Source: Promerops cafer (taxonomy: Eukaryota; Chordata; Aves; Passeriformes; Nectariniidae). Taken from it: a stretch of DNA of 64,000 nucleotides. Every line of letters starts with the position of its first letter. Positions within the stretch are counted from its first letter, which is position 1. The DNA lies in contig VZSE01015512.1 of the NCBI GenBank assembly GCA_013398275.1, positions 284,513 to 348,512 of the forward strand, written 5' to 3'. Shown in pieces: positions 1-12,400 of the stretch. The translations under genes and the position numbers were made by a program. The notes below the pieces were generated by a model. The model searched no databases and had not been told where the DNA came from. It saw only the letters and a program-made list of their open reading frames with translations.

Positions 1-3000
1 GTCAGGTGAAATACACGATTTAATTCTTCCCTGTGGACATCGAGATCCTCTTCAGTCAGGCTTTAAAATACTTCCAAACCCGGAGCAGTTAGATAGAAAA
101 AACTTAAGGAATAACATATTTTATCTATGCTGCTCTCACAGAGAGCACTGGGCAAGTCACTTCATGACCTTCCCCAAAATCCCAGCAGAGGGGTGGTCTC
201 TAAGAGCCCGGGAAGCATGTGGCTTTCCTCACCACCAAGTGTCTGGTCCACTCTGGGACTGAGACCGAGCCGGAATCCCGCTGTTAACAATCCGAGACAC
301 CTGCAGCTGTAAAATGCCATCCAGAAAGGAGCTGGAAACATGCAGCAAGACTCTAGTGTGCTTCAAAGAAGCTGCTGTCAGCTAAAAAGACACTTCTCTT
401 CCTGAGGTGTTTCCATGTTTCCCATCAGGTCCCTTTCTTCCCTTCATGTGACACCTCACTGAAGACTTTTCCATAAAAGCTCACATGGGGTTTCCCTTTC
501 AGGAGTAAGGCTTTTGACAAATGTGAGTATCTCAAAGGGCAGCTCTGCACAGGGAAATATCTGGGGAATAGAACACCAATATCATGGTCTCCATGAGCTT
601 AGGAATTAACAAACCAACAAAGCAGCAAGTACAGAGAAAAAAACTGCATCAATAAAACCAAAACCATTTTAGTCTGAATCAGCTCCTCATCCAGCTCATC
701 CCACAACCATACCAACCTTCATGAAGCTTCTGCACGAGCCAGTTTTAATATATAATACAATAACAAACATATCCAAACCAGTGATACACACACCTGTAAA
801 ATCAGCTGCAGCTTTTGGGTCGGAAGCATGTGAAATCCCCTCCCCAGTCTGGAGCATGTCTTTGCTCACCAAAGCAAGCAGTTCCTACCCTGGCATTCAG
901 ATAAACTCTCAAAGGAAGAAACCAACATGCACAATCACTCCATAACTGCTACTGATACAGGACACAATCCAACAGGTTCTTGTACACCCACTCTGAGTGT
1001 CCCAACTATTACTGCATTTTATAGGAGTTTGCCAGTTTGTACTGTCACAGACAGGAGAATTTACACATCAAATCAATGCGATCAAGCAGCAACCAAGCAC
1101 AAAAGAAGAATTTTCCAGACCTGCCTTTTTCCCAGTCACCTGTGTTTGTCCTTCAGACTCAGTAACTCTACTACAAACAGAGTAAGTGAAGCACAGCAGC
1201 TCTTGTGCTGGTCCCCTCAAGGGCACAACACCAAGGTGCTCCCCAGGATGGATACTCAGCCAGGGAAGCTTGTTCCCAGTTAGTCAGTGCAGTTCTGTGA
1301 ACTTCAGAGTCAAAAATGGTCCCTCCTTCAAGCAGAACACTCAGTGCAGCATCTATTTCCCTTTTCCAGGCAGCACTCCTCCCTCTTCCAATCCTGCACC
1401 AAGGTCAAGACTCAAATTTAAGTTTATGCCAGCAATGTCCTGCCCAACTGTGCAGATCCCTGCTCAGTCTGCTCATCAGCCAGGGTGGCTCTAAGCACAA
1501 ACAGTGGCCCTGTCCCTGTCACACCATGATGACCCTGAGGCACACAGCCAGAGTGGTTTTTCAGAGGAGGTTGTGGAGCTGTGCAGTTCTTCCAGACACA
1601 TCTCCTCCCATCAGGTGCTGACATCACTCGTGGGAGGCACAGCTGATCCACACAGCAGCCGTGATCCCTCCTGCTGAGCAAAACCCTACAGCTTCCAGAG
1701 GGAGAACAGTTCCCAGGTGACCTGCCAAGCTGGAGAGGTGCCACAGGCACATCCACAGCACAGGGACGTGGGGCCATCTCACGCCCAGCGAGGCTCCATC
1801 AGGAGTATGGAAATCCTGCCCTCCTGTCTTTCAGGTGGGACCAAGCTTTCCAGTGTGTGCACAGTGCTCAGGGCTTTGAGCTCTAGAATGCAAACTAGGA
1901 CAAAAAGATCCTTCCAGTGCCTGAAGGGGCTCCAGGAGAGCCTGGAGAGGGACTCTGGACAAGGGGGAATGGCTTCCCACTTCCAGATGGCAGAGTTAGA
2001 TGGGATATTGGGAAGAAATTCTTCCCTGTGAGGGTGGTGAGGCCCTGGCACAGGTTGCCCAGAGCAGCTGTGGCTGCCCCTGCATCCCTGGAAGTGTCCA
2101 AAGCCAGGCTGGACAGGCCTTGGAGCAACCTGGGCTAGTGGAAGGTGTCACTGCCCGTGGCAGGGGTGGAACTTGATTTAAGGTCCTTCCAACCCAAACC
2201 ATGGATTCCATGATCCTACAACCTCCTTACAGCCCTTTTCTCACAGGGCATGCCATCCTTTCCAAGCCTTTATGCTCCTGTCTAGCAAAGCACAAGGAAG
2301 CAGTGACACAGTATCTGTGCAGATCCTAAAGCTGTGTAAAAGAGTAAAGTTGAATATTAGTAAAAATTAAAGCCATGAAAAGCACATACTAAAGAAATGC
2401 TGGACACCAGCAGAAAAAGAACTAGTAACTACTCAAGTCACCAACACGACAAGTGGGAGAGCTTTATAGATTAATGAGGACAGGGAAGGAAGATCTCCCT
2501 GAGAATTATGGCTATGCAACAACCCAACAGGCAGCAAACCAAGTTACTAAACCTGCAGATTATTGTGCACATTATCAGTCACAGCACAACACAGAAGTGA
2601 CCTCATTAACATTGTTCCACTCCAAACAATTCCGTACTGGGCTTGGAAACAAAAGCCTGGGCAAACCTGGCAAAGGAGAACAATCTTGATTTTGTTGTAA
2701 AAGTCCATGCATACATAAAGCACCATAAACCTCAGCTGCCCTTTTATGAACAGGGAGCTAAATAGAAACATGTTTCTTATTTCAGGGCAAGTGAAAGAGA
2801 TTAGTGCTTTCCAGAACTCCCAGAGGAACTGGTGGACATCAGCCTCCCACAGCCACATTCACAGCAATGCCTCCACCCCTAGCCCATCCTATAAAAACAA
2901 TCATCAAACACCACGGGGATTTCTTAATCAATTTCAACAATTTCAAAAACTTAGTTATGGCTAGCACAAAACAGTACACCGTTCTAACACCTAGAGTCAC

Positions 3001-6000
3001 AGAGCAAAACTTTTTTAAACAGATTTTAAACACCAGTTGATCTGAGAAAGGAAGATGGCACCTGGGCACCTTTAGAAAAACACACACCACGGCTCCGGCG
3101 CGGTGGGAAACAAAGGAGCACAGTTTGGTGCTGGTGCCCAGGAGGATTCTGTGTCCTGCCAGAATTTCCACGCATAGAACAAATGCAGGATCTCCAGAAA
3201 GTACAGAGGGAGCACTTTGAGCCATTAAAAAGTGACCTGAAAAGGAAGAGATGTGGGCTCATGCCATTTTATCTCGTGCAGGGGAGGAAAACAGCCAATG
3301 GTTTTTTTGGAGAAGAAAACGTGCCTGGTTTATCATCAGCCCTTCAAGCTCTGTCTTGGCCTGGAAGGGAAGGATGGGGATGTGCCAGGAGCCAAAGAAG
3401 CAAGGCTGGGGCGTTTTTAAGTATCAGATGAACAACTTCCATTAACACCAATTTAAGTTCCTCAGTAAAAAGCAGTGCCTTGTGTGAAGGCCAGCACCAT
3501 TACCAGCTTTGTTCTTTTCCCTTTGGTATTCCAAGAGGCAGAGATTAACATCGCTGACACTCAGGTTCCAAACAGGTCTCCCCTCCTCCTTTTACACCAC
3601 TTTCAGATAGTCTTGATACACCTTAAGAGCCCAAAATAAATGCATAAATCCAAGTTTTCTCTATTTTTCATTCCTTTGAATGTCCACTTAACAAAAGTTA
3701 ACAAATGGATCTCTGTGGTTTCTTTATTCCCAAATACCCGAAATCTGCCGAGTTTAAGTCAAGAGAGGAACTACTGAAGAACCAAGTTGGTCAAACAAAC
3801 TGAAAAAGGAAGAAATGTGCAAATCCTTGGACTATTCAACCCCGTTCCTCCAGAAGACTGAGAATTACAGGCTTGATAAAGAACTTGTATTGCCTTATCT
3901 CAACTTTAAATTAATCTAGTTAAGCTGAACTCAAGTGAAAGTAGCTTATTTTAAGAAAAAAGCCATCCACTCCAGCACACTCTGCTGCACGGGCTGTATC
4001 TTTTGTAGAAGCAGAAGGAATTTAGGTCTCCTAAGTGCAAGTAAATGAATGCAAAAGAATAAAAAATCCTATCAGAAACCACAGAACTCACTACTCGAAT
4101 TTCCTCGTTTTTCATTCAGACCACTCTACATAATTCACCAAAAAATGCATCACATCATTTCCAGTTTGGGAACAGAACCCAATTCAGCTGGGTTTCACTT
4201 TTCTATTCTCTCACACAATTGCCTAATTTTCCTTCCCAACTCCATCTCCCAGGACAAGCCAGAACAAATGTATCTCACATTCTCCCGTTGCAAAGGATTA
4301 TCCAGATTTCAAGCCCACATTCCAGAGGACTGGTATTTCGCTTTTACACCTTCATCTTGGTATGACAGGAAGTCTCCTTCCCTGAGAGGAGCCCACATGG
4401 GACAGGACTCACACCTGGATGGCTCCAGAAAGCGCTTCCCAAAAGCCAGAAACAGCAACAGAGCCCGTAGTCACTACTGAATTCCTTGGAGAGCTGTTTC
4501 AATGGATGAAGGGGATTTTTGCATCTGATGGTACCTGATTCCTTTCTAGGTTCTTCAGAATGAAGTTCAACACAGAATTTAGGCTGTGAAGCCAACAGGC
4601 ACGAGTTGTGCCTCGCCAAACACGGCTGCCCTGCTTTCCTGCTAGGAACAGCACAGAGAGAAAGGAGGGATGGACACACATTCCAGCTCCCATCCCAGTC
4701 TATCACTACAGCCCCACACCCAGACAGCACTTGGCTTTCTCCATGCCTCTGCTCAGGGCTCAGCAGGGAACTGAGGCAGCAGGGAGGTGGCTGCAGCCCC
4801 ACGATCCCGGGCTGAGCTGGCTCTCCGGAGGCTGCAAAGCTCCCAGGGCACACATCCCAGTGGCCAAAGCTGGAGATTCCCACCTTCCCCAAGGCAGAGA
4901 TCAGCATGAGGGTGGGTTACTCTTCCTGCCAACTTTCCCCTCAATTGAATCCAGCATCAGCTCAGAGAGAAGAATGCCATATTGTCCTTCAGCTAATTCA
5001 ATGGATATAGATGCCATAAGACTCCAGGACTGTTGGCTTGCTCAAATGTCTGGAGTAATTACCCTGATGGCAATTTTTCTCCCTGTTGCAGCCTGGTCTC
5101 CTAAGTATTCCCATGCAGGAATGTCTGGGACAGAATTAGAGGAAGTAGCTTAGACAGTGATGTCCAAGGACAGCTCTGCTGCTCACACCAGACTAGAGGT
5201 ACCAACGAAGCAGCACCGCTGGTGCCAGGTGCCACCCTCCACACGGGTGTTCCTCACCCCTAAAAATGTTCTCATTCCCAAGGCAGGAGCAGGTGCAAGA
5301 TGGGGAACCCCAAGATCAGCCTCCTGAGGGCTTTAACAGGCAAAGCAGGGCTGTGGCTGTTCCGGTGTCCCAAATATGCGAGACCCAAGGCTAGCAGTGC
5401 TTACACTCTGCCTTTTCCAAGCTATTTGCTGCTCTTCCTCAGGTTTAATATAAGCAGTTCCTGAAGACCCAGCAAACTCCAACCAAACCTGGTTCAGTCC
5501 CCGAGCCACGCTGGAACACACTGAGACAAAGCCAAGCTCCCTTTGGGGAGCTCCGAGCAGGGCCCGCACGGCCCCGGCCCAGCCCGAGCTGGGCTGCACA
5601 GCAGGGGTTTCTCTGCCACCATAACACAACATTCCAGCTCTGTGAAAACCAGGCAGCCAGCCCCGGAGAGCAGCGAGGCTGCTGCAAACAATGCCATTAA
5701 CCAGTTACACAACAGAGCTAAAGAAAACAAAGCAGCTATTTCCTCACTCCCTCCCCACCTTCCTCCTTCAGCTGGGAGCCCCAGGCCTGCTCCTCACCTC
5801 CCATGGGATCTGCTGCTTTTGTGTCCTTGCCACCATGACAATCTTGGTTTTAATTTGTCCTGAAATGGTCAAATGCTTAGAGTTTCAGGCCAAGTTGGGC
5901 TAAGCAGAAGGAAGACCTTTACATAATGAAATCCCAGACAGCTGTTCTGCCAGTCTCCACCTGGAATGCTGCCCAGCGGAAATGAAGGCTCCTCCAGAGG

Positions 6001-6403
6001 CCAGTCCCAGGGATTTGAAGGCAGATGGAAATGATCCCAGCCAAACCGAGCCACGGGTGGTGGTAGCATGTTCCACACATGGGATGGGCCATGGATTTGC
6101 TTAGGGAAGCCACCGGTGCCACACAGGAGCCCAAAGACTTAAATCTTGAGCTTCCTTTGGGTCTCCAATTAACTGTTTCTTCCAAGCACTTTCCTTCTCT
6201 GAACTTGAAGAAACTCACCTGACTCCAGGCATTAACACCTGTTCACTCTTCAAACAAGAGCACTTCAGTGTACTGTGGATTTTAAGGCTTGCTCTTAACA
6301 CGGAACAGAAAAAACAATTCTAGTGCAAGGAATTACATTGATGTCCTTTTCACCTGACAAATCTGTATAAAATCTCTATATAAAATACCAGAAAACCTCT
6401 CAC
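1..6403 (-). other. ARIH1: ARIH1 intron 9 (5' part of a longer intron)
   Basis: This is non-coding as far as I can read. I looked for the reverse complement of the RING2 exon (Cys-rich, with CNHM and FCWVC motifs) and found none. The only recognisable element is the CR1 copy at 1910-2219; the open frames on either strand have no family motifs or usable splice context. Confidence 0.8.
1910..2219 (+). mobile_element. CR1 LINE, 5'-truncated 3' end
   Basis: It matches the avian CR1 3' region in order: cagtgcctgaagg start, 'gacaagggggaatggcttcc', 'ggtggtgaggccctggcaca', 'cctggaagtgtcc', then 'aaggtccttccaacccaaac' and a tail of attccatgatcc type. It is oriented antisense to ARIH1 and several point differences from the other copies suggest it is old. 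ORFs across it are by-products of the repeat. Confidence 0.93.
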
Positions 6404-6475
6404 CTTTGTGTTGGCTGCAATCCAATTGGAGGTTTCACTGTCATCATCACACTTCTTAATCCATTTCTTTAACCA
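6404..6475 (-). CDS. ARIH1: ARIH1 exon 9, IBR-RING2 linker
   Basis: A 72-nt exon (24 codons, phase 0 at both ends), acceptor TTCTGACAG, donor GTGAGA. It encodes [20 protein letters not shown] then Ala-Asn-Thr-Lys, the linker leading to RING2. It is the last ARIH1 exon I can find before the left edge of the window. Confidence 0.97.
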
Positions 6476-9400
6476 CTGTCAGAAAAATGATGGAAGAACT
6501 CCTTTAGCTGGAGGAACTGCAAATGCTCCCAAGACACCTGCTCATGTGAAGGAAAGGTACACCCAGCCACATGGGAACAGGGGAGTGCTGGTGCTGGAAA
6601 ACTCTGCCCACAGCCACTAATTTAGAGGCAGACAGTTCCTGCAGCTCCATCCTGACCCAGCAAGCACAAGCACCCAGCACAAACACTCCTGCAACAAGTT
6701 TGCAGCTCTTAGGCTTAATCAACACCAACTTCAAGTTGGATAAGGACATTTTGGCTTTGGGGTGACTAACTGTGGCCTTCCAGTACCTGAAAGGAGCCTA
6801 CAAGAAAGATGGCGAGAGACTGTTTACAAGGGCCTGGAGGGACAGGACACAAGGAACAGCTTCCCACTGCCAGAGGGCAGGGTTAGATGGGATACTGGGA
6901 GGGAATTGATCCCTGTGAGGGTGGGGAGGACCTGGAACAGGCTGCCCAGAGAAGCTGTGCCTGCCCCATTCCTGGAAGTGTTTGAGGACGAGGGTTGGAG
7001 CAACCTGGGCTAGTGGAAGGTATCTCAGCCCATGGCAGGATGTGGGACTAGATGATCTTTAAGGTCCCTTCCAACCCAAACCAGCAAAACCAAATTAGTT
7101 CCTCCAGTACAACGGGTAACGCCTGACAAAGCATCGAACACCTACAGGAACAACTGGTACAGGAATGCTCCTTGTCCAAAAAGCACCTTCACTCCTCTGC
7201 AGGGGGTCACAGGTCTAACAACCTCCTCTTCCAGACAATTCCCACCTGGATGAGGCACTGCTCCCTCACAAGGTCCAACTGTGAGGCAGCCAGTAAAGGC
7301 ACCCAAGAGGATTTCACTGCTGGTTCTCACCCTGTGATTGGTACAGGTGAGCTACTCTGCTCCCTGGTGGGAACAACAATTGGGCTCAATGATCCCTGGG
7401 GGTCCCTTCCAGCTCAGGATCATCTTTGATTCTATGGACAGCCACAAAAACTTGGGCTTCATTGCAAAGTCTTGCACATACATGTATTTTAAACTTTTTC
7501 AAAACACAGATTTGGATGAGAACCTTGAGGTGCTCACCTTGCATTTAACAGGATCGTGCCAGTTTTCACCGCAGTTAAAGCTGTAAGAGAAAGAAAGGGA
7601 AAATAAGCAGACAGGGCAGATGACTGTACTTGTCAGTGTAAGTTTTTTTCTGGGTTGTTCAAAGCCAGTCCTAAGGAAACTCAACACACCCCCCTTCAAT
7701 CCTGAAATCCCTCAAGGGCCACTTCAAAACAGTGACAGGACAAGGGGGAACGGCTTCCCACTGCCAGAGGACAGAGTTAGATGGGATTATTAGGGAGAAA
7801 TTCTTCACTGTGAGAGTTGTGAGACACCGAAACTGGTTTCAGTGTCCAGGCTGGACAGGGCTTGGAGCAGCCTGGGATACTGGAAGGTGTCGCTGCTCAC
7901 GGCAGGGGGTGGAACTCGATCACCTTTAAGGTCCCTCCCAAGCAGAGGCAGCCTGGGACTCGGTGACCACACACTAACAACTTCCAGGGCAGTGAGCACA
8001 AAGCAGCACCAGCCTCTGTTCCTCCATGGCTCTTACCAGAACTGACGGCCACATTTGCAGCGCACGGGTTTAGCATCCGGGTACTGGACTTTAACGACGT
8101 GGTGGCAGTCGGGGGCAGGACACCACTTTAACAGTCGATTACACTGCGAAACAAAGCCCAGATCCCACATCACAGAGGAAGGATGTGCTCCAGGACAGCT
8201 CCTGCCCTGCATCCCTTTGTCCTGGCTGCAAACAGCTAAGAAATTAAACCAAACCCACTGCACCCATCACTTCTGGCAAGGACTGGAAGCTTGATCCCGT
8301 AACAACTTCTGCCCTGGGCTCTACAGGACAGCTGAACCCACGCAACTGGAAACTGGGACAGTGCAAATATCTTGCAAAGCACCTTCTTCCAAGTCTGTTT
8401 TGAGGCTTTAAAACTATTAGTATTTTGCTAAAGCACTTCTGCAGTTTTACTTCAACTGGCAAAATGTTTAAGCTATGTTCTTGTTTACAGCATTTCCTGG
8501 TTTTCAATGTGAAGTATCTCAGGTAACATTCAAGAGTCATAAATATTATATAACTATTATATAACTATTATAACTACGTAATTCTGCTTCTCAGAACCCA
8601 GATATTAAGCAACAGCTCTTACATTCTCTTTAGGTCTTTTGTCCTAAAGTTTTTTTAGTATTTTCCTACAACTGTAAGGCAAAGGACCATAAAACAACCC
8701 CTGCATTCACACGTGATTAGAGACTATGTAAAAAACCTGCTCTGCAGTTCTAAACAAGCCTCCAGCTGGGTACACTAGTGAGACAAAAAAAACACACTAC
8801 AAGCCATTAAAAATTCAAATAAAAACTCACCTCTACAAAACTATTGGTTATTAAATGCTGGTACTTTAATTTAACCTTGGAATCTGTGATCAGACGCCTG
8901 TGGGAAGGGAAGAAACAGAAAAATTGTAGCAGAAATCTTGTTTTTTCCACACACTGCCAGTAAGTTAAGACAAATAGGTTTGATTCATCCTTCTACACTT
9001 GCAGGTACTTTTTGTACTTACCTGTTCTCTATTTATTTGTTAGATCAATTACTATTATGAAAACTACATCCATTCTATTCAATATATAAATATATATATA
9101 AATATATTAGCTTCAAAAACAGAAAGCTCACGCAGTTCTAAAGAACTGAACCTCTTGGTGTGAGGATTTTTATTTAAAACACTTTCCTGAAGAGCCCAAG
9201 AAACAAAGCAAGTAATTTAATCAGTTCATTTACATAAAACGTGCACATTTTGTGGCAAATCCCTTTAAAAAGCTCCAGAACAATCCTTGTGTGGCTAATA
9301 ACTTCGGGAAGCCTCATGTTAGCTGGGTTTCAGTGGAATGCTACAACTTCAGCTTAAAAATTAATGGTGTTTTAATATATTTACCATAAAAACAAAGTTG

Positions 9401-12400
9401 ATTTGAATTCAACATCACTAGGGGTATACACAACACGGATTTTAAATTAATTCCAGTCTGCTTGGAACTGGGAGAGCAGAGGAAAACTGACTGATGGGAA
9501 CCCTTGACAAGCATGGTGACCACTCTCTCCTGGGCACACCATTCCAGCTGGCATTTGCAGATTGCCCAGCCTAAATGCATCCAAAATAACTTAATTATCA
9601 ATTGCTGAGCACTTCTAAAAAAGTCTTTTAGCTATGACTGAAGTGTCTTTCCAATATATCCAAATAGAAAGCTGCACTGACACACCCTTTGTGGCATTCC
9701 TGGTTTAAATCCTACTGTGGAATACAGCTTTATACAGGCCATACCATGGGTAAATACTGGAATTAATGGATTTTCCTTTCCAGCTGAAGCCAAAACTAAG
9801 TGTACTCCTGCATGTTGTCCTTACAACACTCCCCAAGGAGTGGCGTGTGCCCATGGGATGTGCACAAATCCCAGCCCTGGGCAGCTGGGGAGCTCCTCAC
9901 CCAAGCACATGCTGGTTATTACATAAATCACAGCACGTGGCAGCTCAATTCCCAGGGCTAAAATAAAACAAATCAGCTGACAAAGCATCTCTCCTGCAAT
10001 TCTAGAGTCAAACTTACGGAAGAATAAGAAAATCTGAATTTCGTATGAATTAGAAATCTCTTTTTTTTTTTTTACCCCGTACCTGGGCTTCAAGACATAC
10101 TAAATATCACCTTGAAAATGTATTGTATTATAACAATATATCAGGTACTGGAATTTAAATTAATAGTCATGCCATGACTAACCAGAGCACATAATCCACT
10201 GTTTTTTTCTTACCAACATGCTTTGATTGCCCCAATCAACATCACCAGGGCAAGATCTTCAAGAATTTTGCTTTGAATATTACTGTCTTTTGGCAAATCA
10301 TAAATGAAACTAGACAAATTAAGAGGTGAAACCCATGCCCAGAGCCCATAAATCACATTAATTTTGTGTTCATATCGCTTGGAAAATGAGAGCTGGAGAC
10401 TTTGTAAACAGGAAAGAACCTAAAAAAGTCCTAAAAAGTAATAACTAAGGACACAGAAGTGGGTGCAGGTTCCAGTTGAGATCATTTACACTTTTGCCAT
10501 ATAGATTGGACATAGCCTAAGATTGCCACAGTTGTCTATCTTGGCTTTTAAAGGCAAGAGTTTTTAAAAAATGCACCTTCCTCTCCACAGAAATCCAGGT
10601 AAGATCAGGGAAAGGTGGATTTTTACCTCTAGAAAGAGTTTCTAGTTTTACTCAGACAAATGGGACTTGTTTGCTTTAGCACCCAGCTGCCACTGCCCTA
10701 TCCCAGGCCTCATCCCTGCCCTCTCCAGCCAAGTGGAATCCCACAGCATTGCCCTCCTCTTCCTCCATCCTTTCCTTGCTGCTGCTGCTGCCACTGCAGC
10801 CTCCAATGGTTTCAGCCACTCAATTTCACATGCACTGCTTGAACAGCTCATTCCAACTGTTGCAATCAAGAAAACACTCCAAAAAGTCCTGCTGAGAGCG
10901 TTTGACTCCACAAATGGAAGTTCAACCTCTGGTAAACAAAAATCTCAATCAAGTTACTCAAGATATGTCAACTTCAGCTCAGTTTCCACCCACTGGGCTC
11001 TACAAATCACCCCTCAACAGGGCAGGAAAGCATTTCAGCTACTTCCACTTCCATCCAGCCTACACTCCATGAGTAACCAAGAGCCAAAATTGGGAAAATC
11101 GTTACTCTGGAAGCAACTGAGAATAAAAAACACCAAATTAATATCAATGACTGAGTCAGGCTTCAGGAAGGAAAGAATAAGGTAACAGAATAAGCCTCTA
11201 CTGAGATGCTTTTTAGCAGAAAGAATTGAAATGAACTTGAACAAAGTTCAGAATTATGAAGGATATTGCTCATATCCCAGTGATATGAGGAACCTCCCCC
11301 AGTATAAAAGGGAAGGAAGCTCATGGAGTTCACTGCTCCACCATGAACTAGCAGTCATTCTACAGCTGCACAACTCCAAGGACACAGGCTGACACACCAG
11401 CTTAATCAATCTTGTGTTTGAGGGTCAACTGCCTCCAGAGGGCAAAAACCACATCCTGCATCAGCCCTTAGGACTCCTGTCCTCTGACTCACCTATTAAC
11501 TACAGCTATAGGGCTTGGGGAACCAGTGGGTTGACCTGGGTACAAGTCTTAAATTCCTACATAAATCAAAGGAAACAAAATGCACAGAGCAGTAAAACAG
11601 GGTTTGGAAACCCTGGTGTCACACTGACCAAACTGGTCAGGGAGTCTTTCCTCCCAGTGCCATCACATGGGGCTTCAACACCTAAACAGGAAGTTAAGAG
11701 ACATTCTGGTATCAAAACAAAGTTCAGGACAGGTTTCTCTGCTGCCTGCAAGCCTCTGTGCAGTTTGTTAGAAGCATTTGAAAAGACCTGAACAGCACGT
11801 GAGTAGCACAATGGAAGGAGAGAGCAAAGCCAAGAGCATTACTTACATAACTGTATTGTCGTCCACTAAGATATCACAGCCATGGGCAGGGCATGAAATG
11901 GTCTGAAAAACACAAAAAGGCCATAGGAGGAACAGTGGTTATCCTGCCTTTGCATCACAAGGAATTCCAAGGCAACAGACTTCACTACAATCCACAGCCA
12001 AAGGCGTGCCCTGCCTCTCCCACCATATCCCAGGTGTGCCACTGCTTCCTCCTTACCCAGCCCAGATACCTGCACCAGCTCCACAGAATTCTCTCCAGAT
12101 TCACCTTAGCAGAGCCTGCAGCCCCCAGGGTTTTCTCTGTTGCTCTTTTGGGGTTTTTTTAAAACTTTAGCAGAAAGACTCTCCCCCATCTCTCCAATAC
12201 ACAGAATTTCCAAAAATAAGCCTTGAGGTGAGTTGAGATTTTACCTGTCCCATGCCTTCCTCCATTATTTTGGTAGTTAAATATTCACTCCAGCACTGCA
12301 TACAGAATTTGTGTCCACACTCTAGGCCAGTGAAGTACTGCAATGACAAAGAACAGAAGACATGGCCTCATTTTATCACATGGATTCACTCCATAACTTC

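Larger units (their letters stand above)
6476..7537 (-). other. ARIH1: ARIH1 intron 8
   Basis: A 1,062-nt intron holding the CR1 copy at 6755-7082 and a short CR1-like end at 7372-7437. Nothing else is recognisable. Confidence 0.9.

Noticed and set aside
1..6403. Possible ARIH1 exon 10 (RING2) in the left end
   Set aside because: Searching by eye for the reverse-complemented Cys-rich RING2 motifs gave no match, so the exon is taken to lie outside the window.
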